Below, piece after piece: positions 11,713 to 23,993 of a DNA stretch of 64,000 nt (position 1 is its first letter; each line of letters opens with the position of its first letter). Source of the DNA: Cucumis sativus (Eukaryota > Streptophyta > Magnoliopsida > Cucurbitales > Cucurbitaceae); NCBI RefSeq assembly GCF_000004075.3, contig NC_026657.2, forward strand, positions 34,210,732 through 34,274,731. The letters are read 5' to 3'. The translations under genes were made by a program, and so were the position numbers. Under the pieces are notes generated by a model. It did no database searches. It was not told the DNA's origin and was given only the letters and a program-made list of their open reading frames with translations.

Positions 11713-13319
11713 ATACAATTTTAAGTCCCAGGAATTGAATTACAATTATTCTCCACCAAACTTGGATTTGACTCTTGAATTAATATTTGATATTTTATTT
11801 TTATCAATACTTATAAACTATATGACTCAAGTTTGAAAAATCAAATAAGTGTCGCAATAAATAATGGTGTATTAAATATGTGTATGAAACCTCTTTACCA
11901 AAAGTAGAATCGAAATGTTTATGAAATTTATTAATGAAAATATTATACGTTTTAAAGAAAATTATTTTAACTAACAATTTTTTTTAAAATATCTACAAAT
12001 ACATCCTAATCTATTTATGATAGAAATGTTTGAAATTAGTGAATTTTTAAAGGTGTTTTTTTAAAAAGAAAACATAAGTGATAGAGTTTGATTGGATATT
12101 TTGTAATTTAGCAAAAAAAAGAAGAAAAAAATTGTTGGTTGATATGATGCAGTTGTTTTTGCTTGTTGGCAAAAAGTGTAATTGTGACAACATTATTGTT
12201 TTGTTAGAGTACAATGTGACAAATGTAAATATAAATTTCATTAATGTTATACCAAAACTTATGTATTATTGATAGAAGGATGTCTACATTCTGCAATCAC
12301 ATATTATTACTGTTATTATTACTGTTGTTATAATTATTATAATTAGGTACGACTATGTAGAATATGAGAATTTAAACCTCTTATTATTTAATGAGAGTGC
12401 TTGTCAATTTAGTTACCACCAACTATATTCTCGTTTTAATAACCTAATAACCATATAAATAGTTTGGAGTATAAATCAACTCTGGCTAGATATTAATAAT
12501 AATTTTCACACAAAAATATAATAGGTGAAAGATGTAAAACTTTGAAGTAATAAAAACTATTTAATTCTGATATGATAATTGAAGGGGAAAAAAAGATTGA
12601 TTTGTTGAGAGTGGGGCAGAAAGAAGAGAGGAAAGAAATGTATAGTGAGGAGGTTGTGTATTTGTTGAACAACAAAGTCAGAAGCTGACCTCTTACATTC
12701 ATCCATGGGGTGTAACATAATAATTAAAGGCTACATAGTCTCAATTATTAAGGCCCCCCCTCCACACCCAAGGACATCAAATACATCTGTCATTTAATTA
12801 CTTTTTTATTTTCATTTTCTTTTAACAAAACTATTAAAATTGATGGGGGCAAGATCCTTGTAATTTATTTCAAACATATGTATCAAGATTAGATCTTGTA
12901 CTAAAAAAATGGATGGACCAAGATTTGGTCAAAGACATATGTATCAACCAAGATCTATCTATTCAAGTAAAAAATTGTAACATAACATATCATAATTTTT
13001 AGAATAATGAATGTGAGATGGGGTTTTCAAGAGAGATAGGTGCATGAATAAAGGAGAATGAAAGGGTTTTCAAAATGAAAATTCTCTTTTTTAAACTATG
13101 AAGAAAAAAAAAGATCCAACCTTCAACCTTAGAAAAAAGAAAAAAAGTTATGTTTTTGTTGAGTTTGAAAGAAGTTAGGATTGTTGTTACAACTTTTGTT
13201 ACTCATCAAATGTTCATCTTGACATAAAAATGACGCTAAGAGGTAAGCTTCAAATAACCCAACCTTGATTTAGTTTGAACTTAAGAAAATAGAAACATAA
13301 TCCTCGAACTTGTAAAAAA

Positions 13320-13440
13320 GAATATCGCTCAAATGGCATAGTGTTAGTTTTATTAAGTTTCGAAGTTAAAGGTTTGATTCTCCCATCTCACATACTATAG
13401 AACTTTTATTCATGCTAAATTATGTTGTCAATCACCAAAA
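13320..13440 (+). mobile_element. tRNA-derived SINE head (fragment)
   Basis: GCTCAAATGGCATAGTG resembles a pol III A box and GGTTTGATTCTCCC, about 40 bases later, a B box, as in tRNA-derived SINEs. The sequence cannot fold as a tRNA with a sensible acceptor stem, and no clear tail or target duplication was found, so only a fragment is proposed. Confidence 0.4.
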
Positions 13441-13873
13441 AGTCACCCATTACTAATTTAAGACGTTAATTTCACCACATACTATACCATGTTTTGGGTA
13501 CCATCCAAGATTCCCACAAAATAAATGACACTATAATGCAGTATGCAAGAAAAGGGATTGATTTAAAAAACAAATGGCCATTTGGTTTAATGACATTCCA
13601 TATTTCTATTCTAATGATCTAAAGATAAAGAAAACTTTAACCCCACAGTTCATACACAAAAATCAAGCAATGGCAAAAGATTAATCTCATCAAACCTGAT
13701 ACATTTAAGCACTTTGAGGGCATTTTGGAAATGGTAGGTTTTCACCATCTGCATTGTCTAATCTTCCGTGAAATGATCAATGGAGCTCTTAATTAAGCTT
13801 CCCTACCTTATCTATCTCCAGATTTTTCTCTCTTTCCCTCTCTCCAATTCTTACACTTCACAATCAAGAGTAC

Positions 13874-15998
13874 CTAAACAAAAACTTCTTCCTCATCCTC
13901 AAAACTCAAATTCAAGGTTTGTAACTTAAAACCTGCACCTTGAATGGTCTCGATCAAACTCGAGGCCACTCCTGTAGATTGTATTGTTGTTTGTTTTGTA
14001 AGCTAGAACAAGAAGAGGATAAAAAACCATTTAGCCAATTGAGTAGAAGACACATAAATTGTTTACTGACAACTAATGATCTTAACATACCGCAACTGAT
14101 GCAATGCCCTCAACGACTTGGACTTTCAACCCGGAAATACCCTCCGTTTGCTACAGAGAAACACATGCAAATAAGCAAATTTAGACTTTGATTTTACTGT
14201 TATCTACCCTGCTGTGTTGAATGGTGTCAAGTTGATTTATAGCAAAACATCTACCACCAAGTTGCTGCTATACCGAAATCCTTCAACAAATTAGTAGAGC
14301 TACTAGAAGACAAATCTTATTATGAACTATGAAGTCCTGATGAAAGTGAGAACACCATGAATTCCTATTCATAATTTTCGGTAGGATTTTCCACATGGGC
14401 CAGTTATAACTTATAGATTAATCCATTCCCCTCATCTTGTAGATTGAAAATTCATGAATTATCAAAGTTGGAGGTTCACAGCCTATCGAGTAAAAATAAT
14501 TATTAAAAAGACCTACTTAAAGACAATCGATTAACAAATAACAAGAAACGAAACATGGAAGGCGTAAGGATGATAGAAAAATGTACCTCCAAAGCCCCAG
14601 TTACAGAAGGAATAGCTGATTCATTTAGCGTCCCCTCTGCCTTCAGAAACGAAAAAAGATAACCATAAGAGATGCCTCCAAGCAATTCAAAGATATTATG
14701 CTTACAAATCCCTAGAATGGGCATAGTTCATAAAATCGGTGAAAATGTCAAGATCGGGGAAAAGTTTAATTTTCTTCCGATGCGTTTATATAGTGAGTTA
14801 ATTTAAATCTTAAAAGTTTCAATATCACTCATTTGAACCCTACACGTAATAAGTATATTTACTACGTTCAACTAGCTAAGGTTCCACTTTTTGAAAAAAG
14901 ATTTGTAACTATATACGGCCATTCTTGTAGTTGGATACGACTATCTTTGCACGTATTGATTATTCCCTAAGAAGCATATATGCTTTAGTCTGACTAGCAT
15001 GTTCAAGTCTGATACCTGTAAGGCACTTGGACATTCCAACACTTATTGAACATGTATCAGACAATTGTTAGTGCATCAGATGTGTTAACAAGCATGCATA
15101 AAACAAAGAAAGACACATATATAAAAATAATAACATATTTTGAGTCTGGAACATATCATATACTAATTTTTAAGAATATAAATGCGTCAATCTATTTACT
15201 TCGAATTATTTTCGTGATAACATTTCAATAAGTGTGTCCTTGCAGTGAACATCCCTAGATTTGTAGAAAACTGAACGGGTCACCGTGCTCGCGTCGTATA
15301 CATGTTTTGTATTTGTGTCTTTAAGTTATCCCAATAGTGTTGGGTGGTTTTAGTTAGTAAGAAATAGATATTTTGTTGCTAAGTTTGAGAAATAGGTTCA
15401 AGTATTTTCATGTTTGTAATTGGACATTTCTTCGAAATGATTACGAGTGATTTGTAGCTAAATTTTATGGGGAAATGTTTCAAATTAGTTTTGAAGTGGA
15501 ATACTTGTGGAAGTTCAAAGTTTCAACTAACAGGGCAAGAAATGAGCAGGTTAAACGTCTAAACCACAAACAATTATCGTGCCCAAATCAAAATATGCTG
15601 GAATTCTTCACGAAATTCAGAACCCCATTTCACCAATTTGTTATCAAAGAAGCACTTCACCAAAACAAACAAATATAATAAAATGGGTATAATACCTGAA
15701 AGAACATGGTGAGAACATCAGAGGGGGAGACGGGGACGGTGACGGCAGGCGGGTCAGATGGAGAAGGTGACGACGCTTCGCTTTCAACTCCTAGCTCGGG
15801 AACAGAGGCATCCTCTTCAACTGCCCTGACTTGTTTGAGGACGCGTGGCAGGCTCCGGCCCTGAAGCGGAGAATGTCTGAAGGAGGCGGCAGAGAGAGTG
15901 AAGTTCGTGGGGGAAGGAAGAGAGAAGGAATGGCTGGGAATTGGTGATGATTTTGAAAATGGAAAGTGAAGGGCGGGGAAGGTGGAGATTGAAGCCAT
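13874..15998 (-). CDS. Small plastid-targeted protein with HMA-like fold, function unknown
   Basis: Four exons: 15998-15696, 14640-14587, 14150-14091 and 14002-13874, all joined in phase 0, giving 181 residues. The first 55-60 residues are rich in Ser, Pro, Phe and Arg with almost no acids, like a chloroplast transit peptide. The mature part runs SPSDVLTMFFQ, AEGTLNESAIPSVTGALE, TEGISGLKVQVVEGIASVA, then LTKQTTIQSTGVASSLIETI and GAGFKLQTLNLSF with an acidic tail. The pattern (helix, strand ending in a repeat-type VEGIASV, a second helix with a late AGF) resembles a heavy-metal-associated ferredoxin-like domain, but the metal-binding CxxC is absent, so metal transport is unlikely. I recognise it as a conserved plant plastid protein without a known role. 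Intron 1 is about 1.05 kb and the other introns are short (436 and 88 bp). Exon 2 uses a GAAG acceptor rather than the CAG four bases on, which would break the frame. Confidence 0.85.
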
Positions 15999-17210
15999 TT
16001 TCCTCGACGGTTTGAGTGTGTTTTGTGTTTGTGAATTTTGGGATTCCTATCCTCTGCTTATCCGCTACACTCACTCCCCTCTTTCAAACCTTTTTTTTTT
16101 TCTTCTCTATTTACTTATTTAAATAACATATGATTTTTCTTTTTCATTTTCCAATATACTAAAACATTTATAAAATAATATCAAAATTTTAAATTCTTTC
16201 CATTACAGATATGGTGAAGGTTGCAAATTTGGTTGCAAATTTCGTAAGTATGAGATGTTGATCGATGCAATTAACTAGAGTATTGAGACTTATATAAAGG
16301 TTCTTCTCTCAATGAAGACATTTAATAGTTGGTTGCTTCTTTTCTTTTGATTCATTTCCAATTTGTGGGTTAAGAATTAGGTAAAACGTTTTTTACCATC
16401 TTATTTTCTTGATATTCTAAATTTCATCGTTAAGTTTGATGCATGCAACTTTCTCCTTCTATCAGAATTTAACAGTAGTTTAATTTAATTCAAATTATAC
16501 CTAGATCAAAATAAACAAATTTAGTTTATGTATCCTGATTTAAATCTTATACTTTTAATTGACGTTTTTCAATACTTGCTTTTGAGGTACTTAAACAAAC
16601 TTCCAGGTGACATATTCAAATATCTATAACTGTTAACAAAATCAAGATTTGTTAATTATACATCAACCTTTTATAATGGAAAAAAAAAATCATAAATATA
16701 AGGGTTTAGGGTATCATTGTGTTCCATTTTGAGAGTAATTCCAATGGGTATATACATTGAGAGATTATATTTTATAACAAAATAATGAGTAAAAAACAGT
16801 AAATTTACATCAACCTTTTACAGCAAAACAAAAATTTTCAATTTCACCATTTTAAGAGGAAATTTTAGGGAGCTTGAACCCAGAGCAAGGATTACCAGTC
16901 ACAAGTACTCGGAATTGGAATTGGACCTGAGAAAATAGATTTTCAAGGCTCGAGATCATAGAATCCATCTGGGGCGAGAAACCGTCACGCTGGAGTAAGA
17001 CTAATTACTCTTGACATGCCAATATCCAAGTTTTCTATATTTACAGCTCTAAAGTTGCATTAGTTAACATAGTAACCAAAATAAGGATGTTAATCAAAGT
17101 ATCTTTTAACATTCAAATGGTACAAAATAGGGTGTCAATCTGGACAGCTATATAGCTATGCAGCTTAATGCAGAGGATATCCTTGCCTACCATTTGAAAG
17201 TGTTTGAAGT
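15999..17210. other. Spacer between two minus-strand genes
   Basis: Holds the promoter of the plastid-protein gene on its left and the 3' flank of the RNase H gene on its right. AT-rich, with no reading frame of note. A less AT-rich patch at about 16860-17000 is of unknown origin. Confidence 0.5.
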
Positions 17211-20200
17211 TCATTTATGCATGCAGTCTTCTACTACGACTCCATCTGCAAAATTTAATCAAGCTTCAGTGAAAAAAGGCCAAACAAATGCAAAACGGAG
17301 GATGATGTAGTGGTTTAACTTTGGGAAAGGTCTAACTCACCTTGTAGACGTATAGCGCAGTTCGCTAGAGCATCGGCATCAGAATTTTGTTTCTTGAAAT
17401 GGAAATATATGTCATTTACAATTGCAGAACCAGTAAAAGGGTAGGCTAAGGAGTTATGTATTAGTAAGAATGAAATGACAAAATGAGAGAGAATAAGATG
17501 ATCACATTATTGAATAGCTTACTCTTGAAGAGAATCGAAACAATATCGAAATATTAAAGGCATCAAAGAAGGCTTATTCATTTTCCATGTCTAAAAGAAT
17601 ACCAAAAACTCTGAAAAGCATGCAATTAACTGTGCGACATTGATTAATGCACAATTCCACCATTCTTATCAGTCACAAAACTCGTAAAATTTTAACATAT
17701 TAGGAAGATGGCCCTGTGAGATTTGAGTCTACTCCTCCAACGTCCATTTCTGGTGTGTTCTCTTCTTTATGACTTGTCTACTATTTAATTTTTTTCAATA
17801 AAAGTTCAAGAAACAAAAAAAAAAAAAAAAAGGTGCACGCTCTGCTAAGGTGGATTGGACAAATGCAAAAACTTGTAAAAGAATTGAATACCAAAAAGGG
17901 AAAAAACAATACTTCAAAATCTTCAGGAAACACACACACATAAATATATGCTGTTGTATGTTCCTAGGAATATTCAGTCTAAAAGAAGAAAAAAAATGTA
18001 CCCTAGGGAAATGGCTGATCTCAAATGACACAAACTTATCCTTGAGCTCCTTAGCCACTTTACAAAATTTAGCCATATTTGGGTTTTTGAGCTTCCATAG
18101 ACCCTGAACCTGTCATAGAAAATCCACGTTCCCTTTTACATCTGACTTGAACACGAGAAAGATTGAAAGCAAGCAGAAAATTTGACAGAAATCATGTATA
18201 TATAAATCAAACTTGTGATTGTGCGTAGTTTAAGTAGAATTTGACAGAAGTCATGTTTAACAGCTTCCTTGATCTTATCTATCTATATGTGTATACAGCA
18301 GGAGATATTCGCAACTGTCAGCTTGAACATTGCAACATTGCGTTCATTTGGAACATACATATAGTTGTGTGGAGAAAAGTTTGTTAGCTGGTACACCTGT
18401 CTGTATGTAAAATGCTAATAAAGCTGACAAACCTGCATACAAACAAGCTTAGAGTCTCCTTGGACACGAATGTGTTTAATGCCATTCTTTAGAGCATGTT
18501 TCAGTCCTAAAATTACAGCACGATATTCAGCAACATTACATGTAGCAATCCCAACCCCTTCTTGCAACTTACAGACCTATCAAATGAGCAAACTTAAGCT
18601 TTAAGCCAAAAAAAAAATAATAATAAATAAATAAAAGTAAAGGCTTTGAGAATGTAGAGAATAATTGAATTTAACAACCGTAGATCCATCGTTAGCACGT
18701 AAAACAGCTCCAGCACCTGCTAGCCCAGGATTTCCCTTTGAGGCACCATCAAACTCAAGAAAATAGGTCTGGAAGCAGATATATTCAATTAATAATTTAA
18801 AAACCACTGGCAAATTAAGATAAAACTCAGGACAATTGCAGAGCATTGGTAAAAGGAAAGAGTGACAATATAGTCGTACGTTCATGAGGGCATTTTTCTT
18901 TGTACCAAACTTCTATTTAAAAGTAAGAAACTTTGAGATATACGTTACTAAAAAAGAATAAAAGAGCAACCTAAGAGCCAAACTCCAAAGTTAGTCTGAA
19001 CCTCCCACAAAGAGCTACAAAAGATCCTTTCAGCACTCACCATGTCCTCAAGTTGAAACATAGTTCACAATTAGAAAACAGTACATTTTTCGTCTCTAAG
19101 TTTTGGATCTAGTTTCTATTTAGTCCTTAGCATTCAAAAGGTTACACGTTTGATCTTTATATTTTGAGTTTGATTCTCATCTAGTCCATAAGTTTCAAAA
19201 TGTTACGATGTTACCATTGACATTTGAATTTTGTTCCAAAATTAAAATGTAAAACTTTATTTCATAATTACTTTAAATTAATTAATAAACATTGACATCA
19301 ATGTTTATAAGTGAGTATTTAATGAAAAATTGGAGTTAAAATGTAAAATATTGGGACCAAATTGAAACAAAACTCAAATCTTGACTTTAAAATGTAACAT
19401 CTTCATACTTACGAACTAAATTGAAACCAAAATCAAAACTGAAGGTTGAAACCAAAATCAAAACTCAAGGACTAAATGTATAACATTTTGGGATCTAAGG
19501 ACTGAATAGAAACTGGACCAAAACCTAGGAATCAAAAACGTCTTTTTCCTTCAGAATTATTTCACCCTAACCAAATTCCCAGATACCATTTTCAGCCTGT
19601 TGTCTCTTCCATCGAATGGAGCCTCAAATCGTCAATAGATAATGTGTTCATAGGATATTATAACAAGTTGAAGATTGATTTCTACTTCTGAACACAAGGT
19701 TTGGTGATGAGGATGAGTTGCCGGTTACTGCCAAGGGCTAAACATAACTGAGATGAGATAAATGGAACACCCATCCACACTCAGTTTGGTGGTAATTCAT
19801 ATTGGGGCCAGATTTCCATTCTTCCTTCTGATAACACTACCAAGAGTTGCTGGAAAGTCGACCACTTCAGATGGTCACCATCTAAAAACTTCAGTATGTT
19901 GGTGCTTGACAGAATTGTTTTTCATAGTCAATTGTGCCCGTGTTTATAGCGACTTCAAATCATCTAAATTTGCAATAGTAGAAAATTAGGAAACCTGTTC
20001 ATAATGACCTACAAGGATGAGAATCCACCCATCGACACTTGAAAAAAAAGACTTCTTTTGTAAATGCATGGAAGGAGGTGTTATACCCACCTAGCCTAAC
20101 TGTTTGGTTTAGCAGACACGAAAAAGTGAAAATAGGTTTCCCAAGTAACTATTTACTAACCTCTAACAGTCCATGGGTTGCATCTTGAGAAAATCTCCCC

Positions 20201-22390
20201 CACAATGTTCTCATGAAAACGTTCCCAGTTCAATACACTGGAATTTGAACCCATGAAGCCTTATAAACTCCTTAGTAAAGACAAAAGCCTTTTCAGCAAC
20301 TCTTGGTGAGAAACAAAAAAATTTCGGGCCTCATTAATTCAAAATCCATTGTTTTAACTAGGATTCCCTAGTTACATTGGTCCTTCTTGAGTTGCTCATT
20401 AGGAGTCAATTATGTTATCGTTATCCCACGGCTAAATGAGATTACAAAAACTCCAAATTGAAAAAAAATCATTAGTGGGGGAGAAAGTGGAAGTCACCAT
20501 CTACAGTTCGAGACACAAATTTAAGCAAACAGAGAAGTAAGAACTACAAAATACGCGCACTTGGGTATAGGAAGTAAAAACAATGTACCCTTTTCCCAAT
20601 CAAATCTGAAGACAGCAAACAACAGCCACATGAATCCTGGGGACACCTTTGACCTTTCTATCGATTACCACAGTGACTCGTGAAAATTTCAACTGAATAA
20701 TTTTTACTGTGAAACAGACAAACTTACATATTCAGTATTCTCAAGGACTCGTTCTTGTCTCTCAGCTTTCGAGTATTCTTCAGCCATTTTTCCTCTAGTA
20801 GCAGATGGTTGCTGAGAAAAATATAAATATGTTTCAAACAAAAGTATCACTAGCAGACTTCACAACCCGACCTCTATGTCATTACAATATACAATTTGTT
20901 AAACAACGTTTGGAAATCAAAAAGAAGCATCACCAATCAAGTTTATTAATCATGTCAATTTCATAAATAAACCAAGAAAGATTCCTGTATCAAACTCGTT
21001 TAACAAAACGTTTAATGCCTTCAGATACAAAAGCAATGGATTATATTTCTTTTAAGATAAAAGTACAGTAGAATTAGAATAGTTGAAATAATTACATTTT
21101 AGAACAAAAAATGCATTGTTTCAAACCTCATAAGGGAAACAAGGAAGTATTTTTCCAAATAGATCCTTGGTCACATTGGCAGCACTTATAGAGTAGGTGG
21201 CACTCTGAAGTCCGTGCGCTACAAGATATTCTTCTGCTTCTTTAGATAAGTGATACCCTTTGTAGATCGTTGCATCAGGATCCTAGTAAGATGGAGAAGA
21301 AGTGACATCAACCACATATATCCAAGCAAGTAAATAAGTTCAATAACATTTTTCTTTTCCGCTTTACGTTAGAAGGAGGAGCAAGATCCCATCCGTTGCC
21401 AATTTGGGCACTATGTCCAAGTACAACATGATGTTGGAAGAAAAGTGGGGTTGGGGCCATGGTAAATAACCCGGCGACAAAGGAGTTCCTAGATTCGACA
21501 TCCAAGACCTTTACTCATGTTGTAGTGCTATGATAAATCTGAGATGTTTAACTTTAGTATTCATTGATTGTAATTAACCCAAAAAGCCACTAGCCTCACA
21601 TAATATATCACACCAAAATCTGAAATGCGAACCCTTGTATTCTTAGCCCAACAGACTCTCAACTAAAATTACATAGGATGTCAATGTGGACAGTGACAAT
21701 GTCCATAACCAGTAGCAACACCAACAGATAAGAAAAATCACAAAATACCTGCAGGAAGAGAAGGACAAACGTTCTATAGTTCACTTAATGTGTGCTTAAG
21801 CCAGCTTCCTTGATGAATTTGAAGGGCTAATTTTTTTATCTGAGTTTTGGTACCAAATAAAAACCACTCCTGAAATAATCAAATTTGTAAAGAATTGTCT
21901 TCCAAGAATCTCTCTAATATGACTGATTGGAAAGTGGAAAATGGAAATCACTCTAGATTCACTTGAGGGTAACTTGACATGTGTGGAATCACTTCCAGAT
22001 GCTTGCTATTAAAATCAACATTTAAGGAAAATGTAACCAAACCCAGTTTTAAAATGTGTTAACATTTAAAAATATTTAATTTAAAAAAAAATAAACGTAC
22101 GTTAAACTTGAATCTCACCATAAGCTCTTTAAAACCAAAGATTCCAAAGCAACCAACTGGGTAGCTTACCAAAAGGGATAAACCCCAAAATCATGCTCCT
22201 GATGGGTAGCTTCCGAGTCCCAGATGATACAAATATACAGCACACGTACATAAACACAAGTAAAAGGAAAACAAAAACTTTGAGCACTTACAAAACGTCC
22301 AGGATGAGTCAGCAACTCCTTAGCAGTCCTATAAAATCCAAAAACATCCCCTTTGTGTACAACGTAATATGCATCTTTATCTCCCTCCAT
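17211..22390 (-). CDS. RNase H domain protein with viroplasmin-like N-terminus
   Basis: Eight exons: 22390-22292, 21282-21127, 20811-20728, 18768-18679, 18576-18433, 18109-18002, 17392-17341 and 17245-17211, giving 255 residues. Residues 1-60 (YYVVHKGDVFGFY, IYKGYHLSKEAEEYL) match the caulimovirus viroplasmin / RNase H1 hybrid-binding domain, here with a shortened middle. A linker with KAERQERVLENTEY leads into RNase H. All four catalytic acids are visible: Asp in FDGASKGNPG, Glu in NVAEYRAVILGL, Asp in VQGDSKLVCM and Asp in NSDADALANCAIRL. The protein should cleave RNA in RNA-DNA hybrids; where it acts is not clear, since I see no obvious transit peptide. Exon 4 has tandem possible donors (after ACG at 18679, or three bases on), changing one residue. 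The start is the ATG at 22390; upstream TTG is not used. The 1.96-kb intron 3 contains a foldback repeat. Confidence 0.9.
19086..19541. mobile_element. Foldback MITE in RNase H intron 3
   Basis: The left end (AAGTTTTGGATCTAGTTTCT then ATTTAGTCCTTAG) and the right end read as reverse complement (GGTTTTGGTCCAGTTTCTAT then TCAGTCCTTAG) are inverted copies with a few mismatches. Inside, units like GGACTAAATTGAAAC and CAAAACTCAA recur in both orientations. The symmetric form over about 455 bp and the internal subrepeats fit a non-autonomous foldback or Mutator-like MITE. I could not settle the target duplication. Confidence 0.65.
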
Positions 22391-22881
22391 CTTCAATAAG
22401 TAATACCCACATTCAAATGTCAGAAAAGAGAAAGAAGAAGAAAAGAAGTCAATCTGATCGTGGCGTAGAAGTAGAAGATGATAGAACCCAAGCGAATAAT
22501 AGAGAGAAAGGAAAAAGTTAGCGTAGTGTGAAGAAGTGGAATGAGCGGTAATAGCGGAGAAATTGTGTGCTGACCCGCGAAAGAGGATTTCTGAATATAT
22601 TCATTATTATTATAGTTTAATTTTAATTATTAGTATTTTGTTTTTTAAAAATACTTTAAAAAGTTGCAAAACTTCCCTTACAAAATTAAAAAGTTTTATA
22701 CGAAATGACTCTAAGGTTAAAAAGAGTTTTTTTTTTTTTCATTTCCAACTAGACCGTCCTTTAGCTTTCTCATTTATTGTTTTATGCAATCATTTAGCTT
22801 TCTACGTTTAAACAATCATTTATTTTTACACGATCGGTTAATTTTTCTTTACTTTTATCAAATAAAAAATATAATATAATT

Positions 22882-22977
22882 TGGGTTGGGTTGAACCGAT
22901 TTTTTCAACCTAACCTAAAAAAAATAAAATTTTCAACCAAATCCAACTCATATTTTAAACTAATTCAACTCAACCCA
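22882..22977. mobile_element. Short TIR element (possible MITE)
   Basis: TGGGTTGGGTTGAA at the left is matched by TTCAACTCAACCCA at the right, one mismatch, about 95 bp apart. The flanks (TATAATTT and ATATAAATT) are similar but too AT-rich to prove a target duplication. Confidence 0.4.
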
Positions 22978-23418
22978 TATAAATTAGACGATACAAAAAT
23001 GACAGAAAAAAAAACACACACACTAGAGTACTATACATACTACTTTCACCGATTATTTGACACGTCATCAAATACTTGCTAATTTATTAAATATTTTTAT
23101 TGTACCCGTTCTACACAAATTTGAATAAGGGCTTAGATGGCTAAGAACAAATTTAGGTATCATACAAAAATTCCTCACTGCCATGAGCACTAAAACTTCC
23201 AAAACAATGACATACCCATGAGCACACAAAAACGGCAGAAGAGCTCAATGAAAAGACACATACACATATGATCTAAAAAGTGAAAACATAAGAAGGAAAG
23301 TGAGGTCCCTACAAAAGTGATGATGTTTGAAAGTGAAACTCCATGATTGGCATGAAGTTAGAAGAAGTTTATAATATTAATTGATTGATTAAACTAATCA
23401 ATTAATTAGTTTATAATA

Positions 23419-23436
23419 AGAGAGAGAGAGAGAGAA
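23419..23436. repeat. (GA)n microsatellite
   Basis: Nine GA units in a purine-rich stretch. Confidence 0.85.
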
Positions 23437-23970
23437 TAATAAATGGGAAGGGTCAAAGGTTGACTTGATATGACTTGACATGAGATGACAAAGAGAGAAA
23501 TTAAATAAAGAATTGAAGAAAAAAGTGAACAAAACTTGTACGAAACAAACAACACATCATTCATTATTCTTCACCTTCTTCCCCTTTCATATGTTAAATG
23601 TTGTTGTTGTTGTTATTATTACTTTATTCTTTCTTTTCAAATCTTCCTCATTCCTGTCTTCTCTTTTCATTTTCTACGTGGTGGCCCTCTTCATCTTTCA
23701 CTTAAATTAATCACTCTTCTTAACTTTTCTTATACATTATTCTATGCTTTCTCTTTCTTTTAACTTAATCACTTTTTTATTAGGTGCAGTGTCAGCAATC
23801 ATGTTAAGAAGATGATAACGAGTGGCCAAACATAAATAGTACTCAAACTGTGGAATGGTTTTAAAAAGAATGTCCATCCAGGTCACATGATTCATCCTAA
23901 TAAACACTCAAAATGGAACGATCACCACCGGTATTATTTCAAAACACACGAGTATTACTGTTTAAAATCA

Positions 23971-23993
23971 TTTATATATATATATATATATAT
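23971..23993. repeat. (TA)n microsatellite
   Basis: Eleven or so TA units within non-coding spacer. Confidence 0.85.

Larger units (their letters stand above)
9034..13873. other. Long AT-rich spacer
   Basis: About 4.8 kb without a supportable gene. The first 150 bases are the GASA promoter and 5' UTR. Near 10365-10390 there is a cluster of ACGT cores (CCACGTGACGTGACATCA), a G-box type arrangement, followed by pyrimidine-rich DNA to 10700; this could be a promoter of an unseen or non-coding transcript but no reading frame follows. The remainder holds an AT hairpin, a TA microsatellite and one tRNA-related repeat listed separately. Confidence 0.5.

Noticed and set aside
13320-13400. Possible tRNA gene
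   Set aside because: Box A/B-like words are present but there is no cloverleaf or acceptor stem; a SINE fragment explains it better.
13940-14191. 83-codon plus-strand frame
   Set aside because: It is antisense to exons 3 and 4 of the plastid-protein gene.
14980-15240. Repeat-like block with GTATCAGACA and CATCAGATGTG words in intron 1 of the plastid-protein gene
   Set aside because: It resembles dispersed plant repeats, but no ends or duplications could be defined.
21308-21505. 65-codon minus-strand frame containing VVLGHSAQIGNGWDLAPPSN
   Set aside because: It lies in intron 1 of the RNase H gene, has no match I recognise, and adding it would not improve the domain; it may be a transposon relic but I cannot support that.
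23513-23763. Two overlapping hydrophobic frames of 65-75 codons
   Set aside because: Low-complexity T-rich DNA; no start context, homologue or codon pattern supports a gene.
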